In this document: positions 1 to 9,346 of the stretch, piece by piece
Numbering within the stretch: the stretch's first letter is position 1
Layout: the number at the start of each line of letters is the position of its first letter
From: UBA7960 sp964624065
GTDB taxonomy: Bacteria > Bacteroidota > Bacteroidia > Bacteroidales > UBA7960
DNA length: 64,000 nt
NCBI GenBank assembly: GCA_964624065.1
Contig: CAZUWF010000005.1
Span: forward strand, 22,052-86,051
Direction: 5' to 3'
The notes under the pieces: generated by a model
The model's database searches: none
What the model was told of the DNA's origin: nothing
The model's input: only the letters and a program-made list of their open reading frames with translations
Position numbers and translations under genes: made by a program

Positions 1-562
1 GGAAAACTACTTAAATTCTCAACACTGTTCTGTAAGGATTTTGTGCTTGCAATTTTAAATCTTGACCGCCTTGCTGAAATCTTGAGCAACATTATTTTTG
101 GAACATCAATCCTTGATTCGATGAGTTCAATTTTTCTTCACAAGGGTCAATAATTCATAAACCAAAGTCGTGGGCTTACACATGCGAGCAACAAATATTT
201 CTTCCTCCGTCCTTCTCAAGATTTTAATTACAATTTCCTAATGTTCAAGCTGTATTTATGATTAATCGGTTTGATGGGTCAATTGTTAGTCAGCTAATTC
301 AAACCAAGAGTCAAAACTGTCAACCTTTGGACAAAATTAGCGCCACAAGGCAAAACCCGAAAATTGCTTTTCCACCTCATTTCTACAAGCGAGCCTTACT
401 GCAAAACTTAATTTTTAGGCAGGAAGGTTTAACGCGACCTACAAAACGAGGTTAATATCATTTGCGAGATTGTCTCCGTTAACTTTTTTTAACTCAAATG
501 CTATTGTTGGCAAAGTTCCCTTTATGTAATTTTGCGCACCAAATTAAAAATTCAAGAATATA
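1..562. other. Non-coding left edge and moxR upstream region
   Basis: No convincing gene is seen here. The one open frame above 60 codons (258-455, plus) has no start signal and no recognisable protein character. The only supported element is the promoter at 503-535. An upstream gene may end just outside the window. Confidence 0.5.
503..535 (+). promoter_or_regulatory. Bacteroidota-type promoter of the moxR-bat operon
   Basis: A -7 element TAATTTTG (527-534, followed by C) fits the Bacteroidota consensus TAnnTTTG. ATTG at 503-506 lies 20 nt upstream and fits the -33 element. Transcription would start near 539, about 24 nt before the moxR ATG. Confidence 0.6.
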
Positions 563-1546
563 ATGGACATCAAAGAACTGAACGAGCGGATTCAAAGGGA
601 AAGTGCCTTTGTTGATATCCTTACAATGGAAATTAACAAGGTAATTGTTGGGCAAACGCATATGGTTGAGAGATTGTTAATCGGATTACTATCAAACGGG
701 CACGTTCTGCTGGAGGGTGTCCCTGGTTTGGCCAAAACCCTTGCCATAAAGTCGCTGGCAAACTCCATTAAGGCTAGGTTTAGCAGAATACAGTTCACGC
801 CTGACCTGCTACCCGCCGACTTGGTTGGGACAATGATTTACAGCCAAAAGAAGGAAGAATTTGTGGTAAGGAAAGGACCTTTGTTTTCAAACTTCATCCT
901 TGCCGATGAGATAAACCGCGCCCCTGCCAAGGTGCAAAGCGCACTATTGGAGGCAATGCAGGAGAGGCAGGTAACCATTGGAGAGAATAGCTTCAAGCTC
1001 GACGAGCCATTCTTGGTTCTTGCCACCGAAAACCCAATTGAGCAAGAAGGGACGTACCCACTGCCCGAAGCACAGGTGGACAGGTTTATGCTCAAGGTGG
1101 TTATTGGGTACCCATCCCGCGAGGAAGAAAAGCAGATAATACGCCGGAACCTTCTACAGGAGTTTCCCCAAACAAAGCCGGTGCTCGACCCCAACGACAT
1201 TATTAAAGCACGGTCGGTGGTAAGGGATGTTTACCTGGACGAAAAAATCGAAAACTACATCACAGATATCGTTTTCAGCACGCGGTACCCGGCAGATTTC
1301 AAATTACCGAAGTTTGTACCCCTTATTGGCTACGGGGCATCACCACGGGCAAGCATAAACCTTGCACTTGCATCCAAGGCCTTTGCATTTATAAAACGAA
1401 GAGGTTACGTGATTCCCGAAGACGTTAGGGCAGTTTGCCACGATGTAATGCGCCACCGCATTGGGCTAACCTACGAGGCCGAAGCCGAGGGTATTACCTC
1501 CGAGGACATCATTAACGAAATTTTAAACACTGTAGAAGTGCCTTAA
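563..1546 (+). CDS. moxR: MoxR family AAA+ ATPase
   Basis: A 327-residue MoxR-type AAA+ ATPase, a chaperone-like enzyme thought to help assemble or activate von Willebrand factor A (VWA) partners. Walker A GVPGLAKT is at residues 52-59, and Walker B with the DEINR box at about 111-119. A sensor-1 region with the ATENPIEQEGTYPLPEAQ signature lies near 153-171, and the C-terminal lid follows. Length is normal. It opens the Bat operon and is followed by a DUF58 protein and two VWA proteins, which is the standard partner arrangement. The ATG at 563 follows a good promoter with a leader of about 24 nt and no Shine-Dalgarno, as usual in this phylum. Confidence 0.95.
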   Translation: MDIKELNERIQRESAFVDILTMEINKVIVGQTHMVERLLIGLLSNGHVLLEGVPGLAKTLAIKSLANSIKARFSRIQFTPDLLPADLVGTMIYSQKKEEFVVRKGPLFSNFILADEINRAPAKVQSALLEAMQERQVTIGENSFKLDEPFLVLATENPIEQEGTYPLPEAQVDRFMLKVVIGYPSREEEKQIIRRNLLQEFPQTKPVLDPNDIIKARSVVRDVYLDEKIENYITDIVFSTRYPADFKLPKFVPLIGYGASPRASINLALASKAFAFIKRRGYVIPEDVRAVCHDVMRHRIGLTYEAEAEGITSEDIINEILNTVEVP

Positions 1547-1783
1547 TGGGTTGACAGGTAGGTGGCTAGCGGACTACTGACAATTAAGTATTAAGAATTA
1601 GTTAGGAATGACAGAATACCGGGGGATGATTCTTTATGGACATAGAGAAGCGTTGCTTTGCCTCACTAATTGAAGCCCTTGCCCCAAGGAAATTCGGAAA
1701 TGGCAAAAAATAGCCTGAATCGTTGATCGGGTATCTCTCTGCCTTAGACCAAAAGCCAAATGTCTATGCCCAATTGCTAAAAG

Positions 1784-2653
1784 ATGGAAACTACTGAATT
1801 AATAAAAAAGGTTCGAAAGATTGAGATCAAAACCAAAGGCCTCTCGAACCAAATTTTCTCGGGACAGTACCATAGCGCCTTCAAGGGGCGTGGCATGGCC
1901 TTCTCGGAAGTTAGAGAGTACCAGTATGGCGATGACATCAGGAGTATTGACTGGAACGTTACTGCTCGATTCAACCATCCCTACGTAAAGATTTTTGATG
2001 AGGAGCGGGAACTTACGGTGATGCTACTTATTGACGTGAGCGGCTCAAACGAATTTGGGGCTGTTGGTATGATAAAGGAAGAAATGATTACTGAAATTGC
2101 AGCGGTATTGTCCTTTTCGGCCATTAACAACAACGATAAGGTGGGGGTAATTTTCTTTAGCGACAAGATAGAGAAATTCATACCTCCAAAAAAAGGGTCC
2201 TCCCACATTTTGAGAATCATTCGGGAGCTTATCAATTTCAAGCCCGAAAGCAAGGGTACCGACATTGGGCTCGCTCTTAAATACCTGAGAGATGTAATCA
2301 AAAAAAGATCGATTGCATTTTTGATATCCGACCTTAACGATAAAGATTTCCATGATCCGCTCTCAATTGTTAGCCGCAAGCACGATATCGTGTGCATTAG
2401 GGTTTACGACCAACGCGAACTTCAATTACCACCGCTTGGGTTGATGCGCTTTAGGGATGCCGAAACAGGAGTATCCTATTGGATAGACACTTCGAGCAAG
2501 GGTGTGCAAGAAAAGATTAAAGAGGTAAACACCGAGCACGAGAAGTACATTAAGAACTCCTTTACCAAGGCCAACGTTGATATGGTTAACATTGCCACCG
2601 ACAGTGACTACATCAGGCCCATGCTCAATCTTTTTAAGAAAAGAAGCAAGTAA
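1784..2653 (+). CDS. DUF58 domain protein
   Basis: A 289-residue cytoplasmic DUF58 protein, the usual partner of MoxR ATPases. The DUF58 signature around residues 34-60 (GRGMAFSEVREYQYGDD followed by IDWN) is intact. A VWA-like MIDAS start, DVSGS, is at 84-88. No transmembrane segment is seen, unlike the longer membrane-anchored DUF58 proteins. A 237-nt spacer separates it from moxR, the largest in the front of this operon, with no gene or clear promoter in it. The family is linked genetically to envelope and stress functions, but its biochemical role is not settled. Confidence 0.9.
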   Translation: METTELIKKVRKIEIKTKGLSNQIFSGQYHSAFKGRGMAFSEVREYQYGDDIRSIDWNVTARFNHPYVKIFDEERELTVMLLIDVSGSNEFGAVGMIKEEMITEIAAVLSFSAINNNDKVGVIFFSDKIEKFIPPKKGSSHILRIIRELINFKPESKGTDIGLALKYLRDVIKKRSIAFLISDLNDKDFHDPLSIVSRKHDIVCIRVYDQRELQLPPLGLMRFRDAETGVSYWIDTSSKGVQEKIKEVNTEHEKYIKNSFTKANVDMVNIATDSDYIRPMLNLFKKRSK

Positions 2654-2661
2654 TAACAAAA

Positions 2662-3666
2662 ATGGCAGCAAGAATGAATTTCATTTTGGGAGGTATTAAA
2701 CACTTGGTTCCAATGGTGTTGGCTTTGTTAGTTTTTGTCCAAAAGAGTCAATCCCAAAGGGCAAGTGCACGAATTGAGCCAGATACCATTTTGATTGGCC
2801 ACCACTCCACTTTGTATTTTGAGGTAGAGGCTTTGAAGGGCGATTTTGTAGCATTGCCCAATTTTACCGACTCCACATACAAGGCCATTGAATTTTTTGA
2901 AATTGGAGTTGATACAATTCTTAAGGAAAGCAATGGAATGAGTCTCAGCTTCACGATTCCTTTTACCTCCTGGACCCCAGGATTGTTTGAATTCGATCCC
3001 CTTCCTTTTGCAATTCTGCGAGGGGCAGACACATTGAGAATTTTTTCAAACAAAATTACATTGTTGGTTAACACTGTAAAGGTTGCTGACGATGGTGAAA
3101 TTTACGACATAAAACCAATAAAGAAAATGCCCGCTTCCCTGCGAGAGATATTAACCTACTTCATACCGCTCGTTCTTTTGCTTGGGTTGATTGTATGGCT
3201 CGCTTACAGGCACTTTTTCAGAAAAAAGAAAGAAACTTCAGAAGACATTTGGGAGAACCAGGCCATTCCGGCACACATCGCCGCAATATCGAGCCTCGAA
3301 AAGTTAAGAAGCCAAAAACTATGGCAAGCAGGTAAGGTTAAGCAGTACCACAGTGAGCTAACCTTCATAGTCCGTATGTTTATCGAGAAACGTTTTTCTG
3401 TTCCGGCATTGGAAATGACTACTTTGGAAATATGCAAATCTTTACCACCACATTTGGAAAGCATTGAGTCGATTAATGTTTTAAAACCGGCCCTCGAAGT
3501 TGCCGATTTGGTGAAATTTGCAAAATACCAACCCTTGCCTGAAGAAAACGAAATGAGCCTCCACCAGGCAATAGAGTTTGTCAAGGCTAACATACAAACC
3601 TTACCTGAGCAAGAAAAAGTTCAGAAGGGCAAGGTAAGGGAAAAACCCTCATATCAAAATGATTAG
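2662..3666 (+). CDS. Bat operon membrane protein, BatD-like architecture
   Basis: A 334-residue protein with an N-terminal signal or anchor (about residues 11-32) and an extracytoplasmic beta-rich part (about 33-160). One transmembrane segment follows at about 165-183, with a basic stop-transfer RKKK, and then a cytoplasmic C-terminal domain of about 145 residues. This layout resembles a small BatD. Genes of this type sit between DUF58 and batA in many Bacteroidota. It begins 8 nt after the DUF58 stop. The second ATG at 2674 is an equally plausible start. The function is unknown. From its place it probably forms part of the membrane Bat complex. Confidence 0.75.
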   Translation: MAARMNFILGGIKHLVPMVLALLVFVQKSQSQRASARIEPDTILIGHHSTLYFEVEALKGDFVALPNFTDSTYKAIEFFEIGVDTILKESNGMSLSFTIPFTSWTPGLFEFDPLPFAILRGADTLRIFSNKITLLVNTVKVADDGEIYDIKPIKKMPASLREILTYFIPLVLLLGLIVWLAYRHFFRKKKETSEDIWENQAIPAHIAAISSLEKLRSQKLWQAGKVKQYHSELTFIVRMFIEKRFSVPALEMTTLEICKSLPPHLESIESINVLKPALEVADLVKFAKYQPLPEENEMSLHQAIEFVKANIQTLPEQEKVQKGKVREKPSYQND

Positions 3667-3737
3667 CCTCGAACGCTTTGTTGATTGTAGAAGAAACGAT
3701 TGAACGGTTAAGAAAATTCGGAGAAAATAGATTAAGA

Positions 3738-4733
3738 ATGGGTGAATTAACATTTGCATACAAATATGTTTTATTCTTGCTGGCTATAATTCCTGCCTTG
3801 CTGGCTTGGTATGTGTGGAAACAGCAAAACAGGCATCCTGATATCAAGTTTGTTCACGGTCAATACATCTCAGGGGTAAGAAAAAGCACAAGGTTGCGTT
3901 TGATACACCTCCCATTTGCCCTAAGGTTGCTGGCAATGGCCTTTCTCATTTTTGCCCTTGCACGCCCCCAAACCTCATCCAGTAGCCGAAATGTTAATGT
4001 GGAGGGTGTTGACATAATGTTGGCAGTTGACATTTCGGGTTCTATGCTAGCCGAGGACTTCAAGCCAAACAGGTTAGAGGTGGCCAAGGAGACGGCATTG
4101 GAGTTCATTGATTTGAGGCCATCCGACCGCCTTGGCGTTACGGTTTTTGCCGGGCAGGGTATAACTTTAGTTCCTCTTACCACCGACCACAATCTTGTAA
4201 AGGATCTAACATCTAGAATTGGCAATAATATGGTCGAAGACGGAACGGCCATCGGTGATGGACTAGCAAATAGCATCAACCGTATTAAGGAAAGCGAAGC
4301 TAAAAGCAAGGTGGTAGTGCTGCTTACCGACGGTATTAACAACGCCGGAATGATAGACCCGCTTACTGCCGCTGAAATAGCAAAGATTTATGGCATAAGG
4401 GTTTACACCATAGGGGCAGGTAGCAAGGGAAAAGTTCCATACCCAATGCAAAGCCCTTTAGGTGGTGTTACCTACCAAATGGTTGAATTGCCCATTGACG
4501 AAGAATTGCTAAAACAAATTTCGGAAATGACAGGCGGAACTTACTTCTGGGCAAATAACAAAACCAAGCTCCAGGACATTTACAAGGAAATAGACCGTCT
4601 TGAAAGAACCAAATTCGACATCACCGAATTTTCGCGAAAGAATGACAAGTACTTCATATTGGTCTTGTTGGCCTTTTTCTTGATTGTCATTGAAATTGTT
4701 TTGAGAAACACTTGGTTGCGCACCAACCCTTAA
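3738..4733 (+). CDS. batA: BatA, membrane VWA-domain protein
   Basis: BatA belongs to the Bat (Bacteroides aerotolerance) system. From the chosen start it has 331 residues: two N-terminal membrane segments (about 8-26 and 57-76), a periplasm-facing or cytosolic VWA domain, and a C-terminal membrane helix before the stop. The MIDAS motif is DISGS at 98-102, with the later TDG element (VVLLTDGIN). An upstream in-frame start at 3678 would add 20 charged residues not typical of BatA. ATG 3738 gives the usual short lead into the first helix. The metal-binding VWA fold suggests protein-protein contact, probably with BatB and MoxR. Confidence 0.92.
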   Translation: MGELTFAYKYVLFLLAIIPALLAWYVWKQQNRHPDIKFVHGQYISGVRKSTRLRLIHLPFALRLLAMAFLIFALARPQTSSSSRNVNVEGVDIMLAVDISGSMLAEDFKPNRLEVAKETALEFIDLRPSDRLGVTVFAGQGITLVPLTTDHNLVKDLTSRIGNNMVEDGTAIGDGLANSINRIKESEAKSKVVVLLTDGINNAGMIDPLTAAEIAKIYGIRVYTIGAGSKGKVPYPMQSPLGGVTYQMVELPIDEELLKQISEMTGGTYFWANNKTKLQDIYKEIDRLERTKFDITEFSRKNDKYFILVLLAFFLIVIEIVLRNTWLRTNP

Positions 4734-4752
4734 TTAGCAAAAATATTTAAGG

Positions 4753-5787
4753 ATGGAAATATTCAAATTCGAAAATCCGATTTACTTTGCACTTCTCGCA
4801 GCATTGCCCGGGCTAGTTGCCATTTTTCTTTTCTCTGCATTTTCCAATAAGAAAAAATTGAAAAAATTCGGACAAGAACTTTCATTAAACAAGTTAATGC
4901 CATTGCGTTCGGTAAGAAGGCCTTACATCAAGTTTGCCATACTTGCCATTGCGGCCTCCTTGTTAATTTTTGCCTTGGCCAACCCGATGATTGGCAGCAA
5001 GTTGCAAGAAGCAAAGCATCAGGGTGTGGACATAATAATAGCCCTTGATGTAAGCAGGAGTATGTTGGCCGAAGATATCAAGCCCAATCGCTTGGAAAGG
5101 GCCAAGTTAGCGGTTTCCAGACTTGTCGACCAACTTGACAATGACCGTGTGGGACTTGTAGCCTTTGCTGGTAATGCTGTAATGCAGGTGCCACTGACCC
5201 CTGACCACACTGCCTTGAAAATGATTCTTAGTACTGTAAATGTTAATAGCGTTTCGGTTCAAGGCACCGCAATAGGTTCGGCCATCGAACGGGCATTGCT
5301 TAGTTTTGAAACCGTGGACCTTAAAGACAAGATAATGGTAATTATAAGTGACGGAGAAAATCACCTTGATGATCCAGTTAAGTGGGCCAACACAGCCAAA
5401 GAGGCCGGAGTTAAGATTCACACTGTAGGTATAGGTTCCAGGGCCGGAGCCCCGGTACCCGAGTACCGCCAAAACCAACTAATTGGTTACCTTAAGGATA
5501 ACCAAGGAAACACCGTACTATCGCGATTTGATGAAGAAACCCTTAAAGCCATTGCAGCTGCTACCGGCGGAGTATTTCGGGTAGGCCTCGGGGCTGACCT
5601 CGGGTTAAGGTCAATACTTGATGAAATTAGAAAAACCGACAAAAAAACCTTTGACAGCATGCTTTTTGCCGATTACGAAAGCAGGTATTACTATTTAGTG
5701 GCCTTTGCACTATTACTGCTGCTCATTGAGGTACTGCTGTACGAAAGGAAGAACAAGTGGTTGGAAAAAATAAAATTGTTCGACTAA
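4753..5787 (+). CDS. batB: BatB, membrane VWA-domain protein
   Basis: A 344-residue paralogue of BatA, lying 19 nt downstream of it. It has membrane helices at about 10-30 and 60-77, a VWA domain with MIDAS DVSRS at 99-103 and the later SDGEN element, and a C-terminal helix. BatA and BatB have the same arrangement, and the shared LAEDIKPNRLE-type stretch after the MIDAS suggests tandem duplication. In Bacteroides fragilis and Francisella, bat genes affect aerotolerance or stress survival, but the molecular action is unresolved. Confidence 0.92.
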   Translation: MEIFKFENPIYFALLAALPGLVAIFLFSAFSNKKKLKKFGQELSLNKLMPLRSVRRPYIKFAILAIAASLLIFALANPMIGSKLQEAKHQGVDIIIALDVSRSMLAEDIKPNRLERAKLAVSRLVDQLDNDRVGLVAFAGNAVMQVPLTPDHTALKMILSTVNVNSVSVQGTAIGSAIERALLSFETVDLKDKIMVIISDGENHLDDPVKWANTAKEAGVKIHTVGIGSRAGAPVPEYRQNQLIGYLKDNQGNTVLSRFDEETLKAIAAATGGVFRVGLGADLGLRSILDEIRKTDKKTFDSMLFADYESRYYYLVAFALLLLLIEVLLYERKNKWLEKIKLFD

Positions 5788-5801
5788 TTTAACCATCGAA
5801 A

Positions 5802-6485
5802 ATGTACAAGTCATTTATTTTGTTTGCATTTTTTACTATTTCAACCTTCCATCTCGCCTTTTCGCAGACCGACAGGCGTGAGGTGAGGAAGGGAAACAAG
5901 CTTTACAGAGCCGAGAAGTTTGACGAGGCAGAGATAAAATACCGGCATTCTCAGGAGAAAAACCCCAATAACCATACAGGGACGTTCAACCTGGGCAATT
6001 CTCTTTACAAGCAAGGAAGGTACCAAGAGGCCTCACAATCGTTTGAATCGATCGCCCAATTGTTATCAAGGCCCAAAGACAAGGCTCAAGCACTTCACAA
6101 TTTAGGAAATTCATATTTGAAGGCCGAAAAGTTCAAGGAAAGCATCGAGGCATACAAGAATTCTCTGAGAATTGAACCAAATGATAACGAGACCAGGCAT
6201 AACCTTGCCTACGCCATGACGAAAATGCAGGAGCAAACAAGCCCAAATGGCAAGGGCGAAAAAGACCAAAACAAGGACCAAAAGGAGAGTCAAGACCAGC
6301 AAGACCAACAAAACCAGGAAGGAAATAAAGACCATAAGAAGCAATCCCAGCAACAGTCAAGCCAAATTTCGCCCCAAGATGCCGAGCGTATTTTGAACGC
6401 CTTGAACCAAAAAGAGCGAAAACTCCAGGAGGATATGAACAAAGAACAGAAACGCATCCAAACAAGGCAGGAAAAGGAATGGTAG
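5802..6485 (+). CDS. batC: BatC, TPR protein
   Basis: A 227-residue protein with a signal peptide ending near the AFSQ site (about residue 21). Three tetratricopeptide repeats follow (about residues 27-135), and then a very hydrophilic tail rich in Q, K, D and E (about 143-227). The polar tail is low-complexity and probably disordered, with a short helical end. TPR plus charged tail is typical of BatC. It follows batB by 14 nt. It likely acts as a periplasmic scaffold for the Bat proteins. Confidence 0.85.
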   Translation: MYKSFILFAFFTISTFHLAFSQTDRREVRKGNKLYRAEKFDEAEIKYRHSQEKNPNNHTGTFNLGNSLYKQGRYQEASQSFESIAQLLSRPKDKAQALHNLGNSYLKAEKFKESIEAYKNSLRIEPNDNETRHNLAYAMTKMQEQTSPNGKGEKDQNKDQKESQDQQDQQNQEGNKDHKKQSQQQSSQISPQDAERILNALNQKERKLQEDMNKEQKRIQTRQEKEW

Positions 6486-6651
6486 CTATCACAGGTAAAC
6501 CAAAGATAAAAATAGGGGATTGGTTCATAATACATTATGGGCAGATTGGTTGGTATCGGTGGGTTATCATATGGCAAATCATATAAAATTTAGGCTCCTA
6601 AATAACCACGAAGTGGCAATCTTAGGTAGAAATTTCAACAATGCAAAACTA

Positions 6652-8508
6652 ATGAAGATAAAGACCTTTGCCGTTTTGATGATTTCGGTTTTAACTTGGA
6701 CCGAATTGCGTGCCAACCAGGTTCAGTTCACGGCATCAGCACCTGGACAAGTGGCCGTGGGTCAGCGATTCAGGGTTACCTACACAGTGAACAAACGCCC
6801 TAGCAGCTTCGAAGGACCTTCCTCATTTAAGGGTTTCAATTTTCTTGGTGGACCATCCCAATCGATGAGCAGCCAAACTCAATGGATCAACAACCAGATG
6901 ACTATGTCTGAAAGCCATTCGTTCTCTTACACCTTGGAGGCGACGGCAGAAGGAACTTTAACGATCCCCTCTGGCAGGGTTGTTGTTGATGGCAACACCT
7001 ACACCTCAAATCAGCCCATTGTGGTGGTTTCGGGGCAGGTGCAACACCAACAAGCTCCATCCCGAGGCCAACCCCAACCACCGGGCCAACCACAGCAAGG
7101 TGCCACCACACAAAATATCTCTGACGAAGACATTTACGTTACGGCAAGTGTGAGCAACCGCAACCCTTGGCAGGGCGAAAGGGTTACTGTAACCTACAAA
7201 CTGTACACTCGGGTCGGGGTCACCCAGTATAACATTGAAAAGCTACCCTCGTTTCAAGGCATTTGGTCGGAGGATGTTACCCAGGCTGGTCAGGTGCAGG
7301 TAACCGAAGAGGTGATTAACGGGCAAAGGTACAATGTGGCCACCTTGAAGCAGTTTTTGGTATTTTCGCAACGCTCAGGGGAAATTAGGATTGAACCGCT
7401 TACAGTACAAGCCTTTATTAGGCTGGCGGCAAGGCGCACCGATAATCTTTTCGATGAGTTTTTTGGTGGTATGTTCGGTGGTTACGAAACCATCGAAAGG
7501 AAGTTAAGATCGAATGCTTTGGTGATAAACGCCAAGGCTTTGCCCACCCAAAACAAACCAGGATCATTTAACGGCAGCGTGGGTAACTTTGACCTCACAG
7601 CAACCATTAGCGCCACTGAAACAAAAGTCAACGACCCTGTAACATTGAGATTGAAAGTGAGCGGTACAGGTAACTTGCGTTTGGTTGAGAAACCCGACAT
7701 TTCGTTTCCTTTGAACTTGGAGTCGTTCGAGCCAAAGGTTAAAGACAACATTAGGGTGGAGGCAAGTGGTGTTTCGGGTAGTAGGGAATTTGAATACTTG
7801 CTGGTACCTCGCACCGGCGGGACCTTCGAAATACCACCGGTACAGTTTTCGTTTTTCGATCCCGGCGGGCAGAGGTACCTAACCCGAACCACCCCACGCC
7901 TTACGGTGAAGGTTGAAGGCAGTCCGGCACAAACTTCGGCAGGGGTGGGTTCGGGGGCATCACAGAAGGAGGTTCAGTTACTTGCCTCCGATATAAGGTT
8001 TATCGAAAATAAAAACTTTAGGCTTTATCCAGTGGGGGCGTTGTTTTTCAGGAGCACTTTGTATTACTTCCTCATTATTCTTCCTGTTTTTATTTTCGCT
8101 GTTTTACTAATTGTTAGGCGCAGGCACATAAAACTCCAGGCCGACACCGTTGCGCTTAACAACCGCAGGGCTGAAAAAATGGCAAAGAAAAGGCTCAAAT
8201 CAGCAGGAGTACTTATGAAGCAAGGTAATAGCAACGAGTTTTACGATGAGATTTTCAGGGCACTTTGGGGATATCTGTCCAACAAACTATCCCTACCAGT
8301 GGCAAACCTAAACAAAGATGTTGTTTCAGAAGTTTTCGATCGTAAGGGTGTAAGTCCCGAACTTGCCCAAAGGTTTATTGATGCCCTCAATGATTGCGAG
8401 TTTGCCCGATTTGCTCCGGGCGAGCCAATAGCGCGGATGGACGAAACCTACCAGCAAGCCATAGATACCATAGTGATATTGGAAAAAGAGTTGAATAACA
8501 AAAAATAA
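6652..8508 (+). CDS. batD: BatD, oxygen-tolerance membrane protein
   Basis: BatD of 618 residues from ATG 6652, chosen because a signal peptide (about 1-20, ending ELRA/N) starts there. An upstream frame opening at 6520 adds 44 residues without signal character. The extracytoplasmic part has repeated Ig-like beta domains, with a Q/P-rich linker near residues 125-150. A single membrane helix at about 469-489 is followed by RRRH and a cytoplasmic helical tail of about 130 residues. The 166-nt gap after batC is the longest in the batA-E block. Length and layout are normal for the family. Confidence 0.9.
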   Translation: MKIKTFAVLMISVLTWTELRANQVQFTASAPGQVAVGQRFRVTYTVNKRPSSFEGPSSFKGFNFLGGPSQSMSSQTQWINNQMTMSESHSFSYTLEATAEGTLTIPSGRVVVDGNTYTSNQPIVVVSGQVQHQQAPSRGQPQPPGQPQQGATTQNISDEDIYVTASVSNRNPWQGERVTVTYKLYTRVGVTQYNIEKLPSFQGIWSEDVTQAGQVQVTEEVINGQRYNVATLKQFLVFSQRSGEIRIEPLTVQAFIRLAARRTDNLFDEFFGGMFGGYETIERKLRSNALVINAKALPTQNKPGSFNGSVGNFDLTATISATETKVNDPVTLRLKVSGTGNLRLVEKPDISFPLNLESFEPKVKDNIRVEASGVSGSREFEYLLVPRTGGTFEIPPVQFSFFDPGGQRYLTRTTPRLTVKVEGSPAQTSAGVGSGASQKEVQLLASDIRFIENKNFRLYPVGALFFRSTLYYFLIILPVFIFAVLLIVRRRHIKLQADTVALNNRRAEKMAKKRLKSAGVLMKQGNSNEFYDEIFRALWGYLSNKLSLPVANLNKDVVSEVFDRKGVSPELAQRFIDALNDCEFARFAPGEPIARMDETYQQAIDTIVILEKELNNKK

Positions 8509-8515
8509 GCCAGCA

Positions 8516-9274
8516 ATGCACAGGATTCTTTTTAGCATAATTTTGACTTCGGTTTCGTTTGAAGCCTTTTCCAATGTGAAGGCAAATGACTTGCTTGCCT
8601 TAGCAAACAAGGCTTACCAGGAGGAACGATTTAGCCATGCAGCCGAACTTTACGAGGAAATCAGGGCTTTGGGCTTAGAGTCTGCAAGCTTGTACTACAA
8701 CACGGGTAATTCATACTTTAAGCAGGCCAAGTACGGCAGGGCAATTTTGAACTTCGAAAGGGCGTTGCGCCTTAAACCTGGTCACGAAAATGCCTCCTTC
8801 AACCTACGAGTGGCTCAAAGCAGGATAGTTGATAAGGTAACACCCGTGCCAACCATTTTCTACGTGAGGTGGTGGAGGTCATTTTACTCAATTTTAAGTA
8901 TAAACAATTGGGGTTGGCTGGTGGTAGTTTGGTTGGTTTCTGCCTTAGCCTGTTTGGGATTGTACTTCTTTTCGCCAAACCGAAGGAATAAAATAATTGG
9001 ATTTGTGGGGGCAATTGGATTTTTATTTTTGATGTTGGTGAGCAACCTGGCGGCAAGATCGCAGCATTACAACACCCACAAGCGGTTGGAGGGGATAATA
9101 CTTGTGCCACGGGTGGCGGCAAAGAGTTCACCAGCCGAAACGAGCCCTGATTTGTTTGTGGTGCACGAAGGTAGCAAGGGGCTTATTACCAACAAACTTA
9201 ATCAATGGTTCGAGATTCGGCTTGCCAACGGCAACGTGGGCTGGGTGAAAAAGGCCAGCATCGAGGTGATTTAG
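8516..9274 (+). CDS. batE: BatE, TPR and SH3-like membrane protein
   Basis: A 252-residue protein with signal peptide (about 1-23) and two TPR repeats (about 24-100). Two membrane helices follow (about 134-151 and 160-178), and then a C-terminal bacterial SH3-like domain (about 190-252) with the NGNVGWV motif. It starts 7 nt after the batD stop and closes the operon. The SH3 domain suggests binding to peptidoglycan or a protein in the periplasm. No strong terminator is visible, only the weak CGTTA/TAACG hairpin at 9292-9305. Confidence 0.88.
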   Translation: MHRILFSIILTSVSFEAFSNVKANDLLALANKAYQEERFSHAAELYEEIRALGLESASLYYNTGNSYFKQAKYGRAILNFERALRLKPGHENASFNLRVAQSRIVDKVTPVPTIFYVRWWRSFYSILSINNWGWLVVVWLVSALACLGLYFFSPNRRNKIIGFVGAIGFLFLMLVSNLAARSQHYNTHKRLEGIILVPRVAAKSSPAETSPDLFVVHEGSKGLITNKLNQWFEIRLANGNVGWVKKASIEVI

Positions 9275-9346
9275 TTGATTTGAGGTACTTGCGTTAAAAA
9301 TAACGTATCCGCAAAGTTTACTCCACAAAAACCAAAGTATTTCCTT

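Noticed and set aside
258..455. 65-codon plus frame before moxR
   Set aside because: No start signal, no known domain, and it runs through sequence without protein-like composition.
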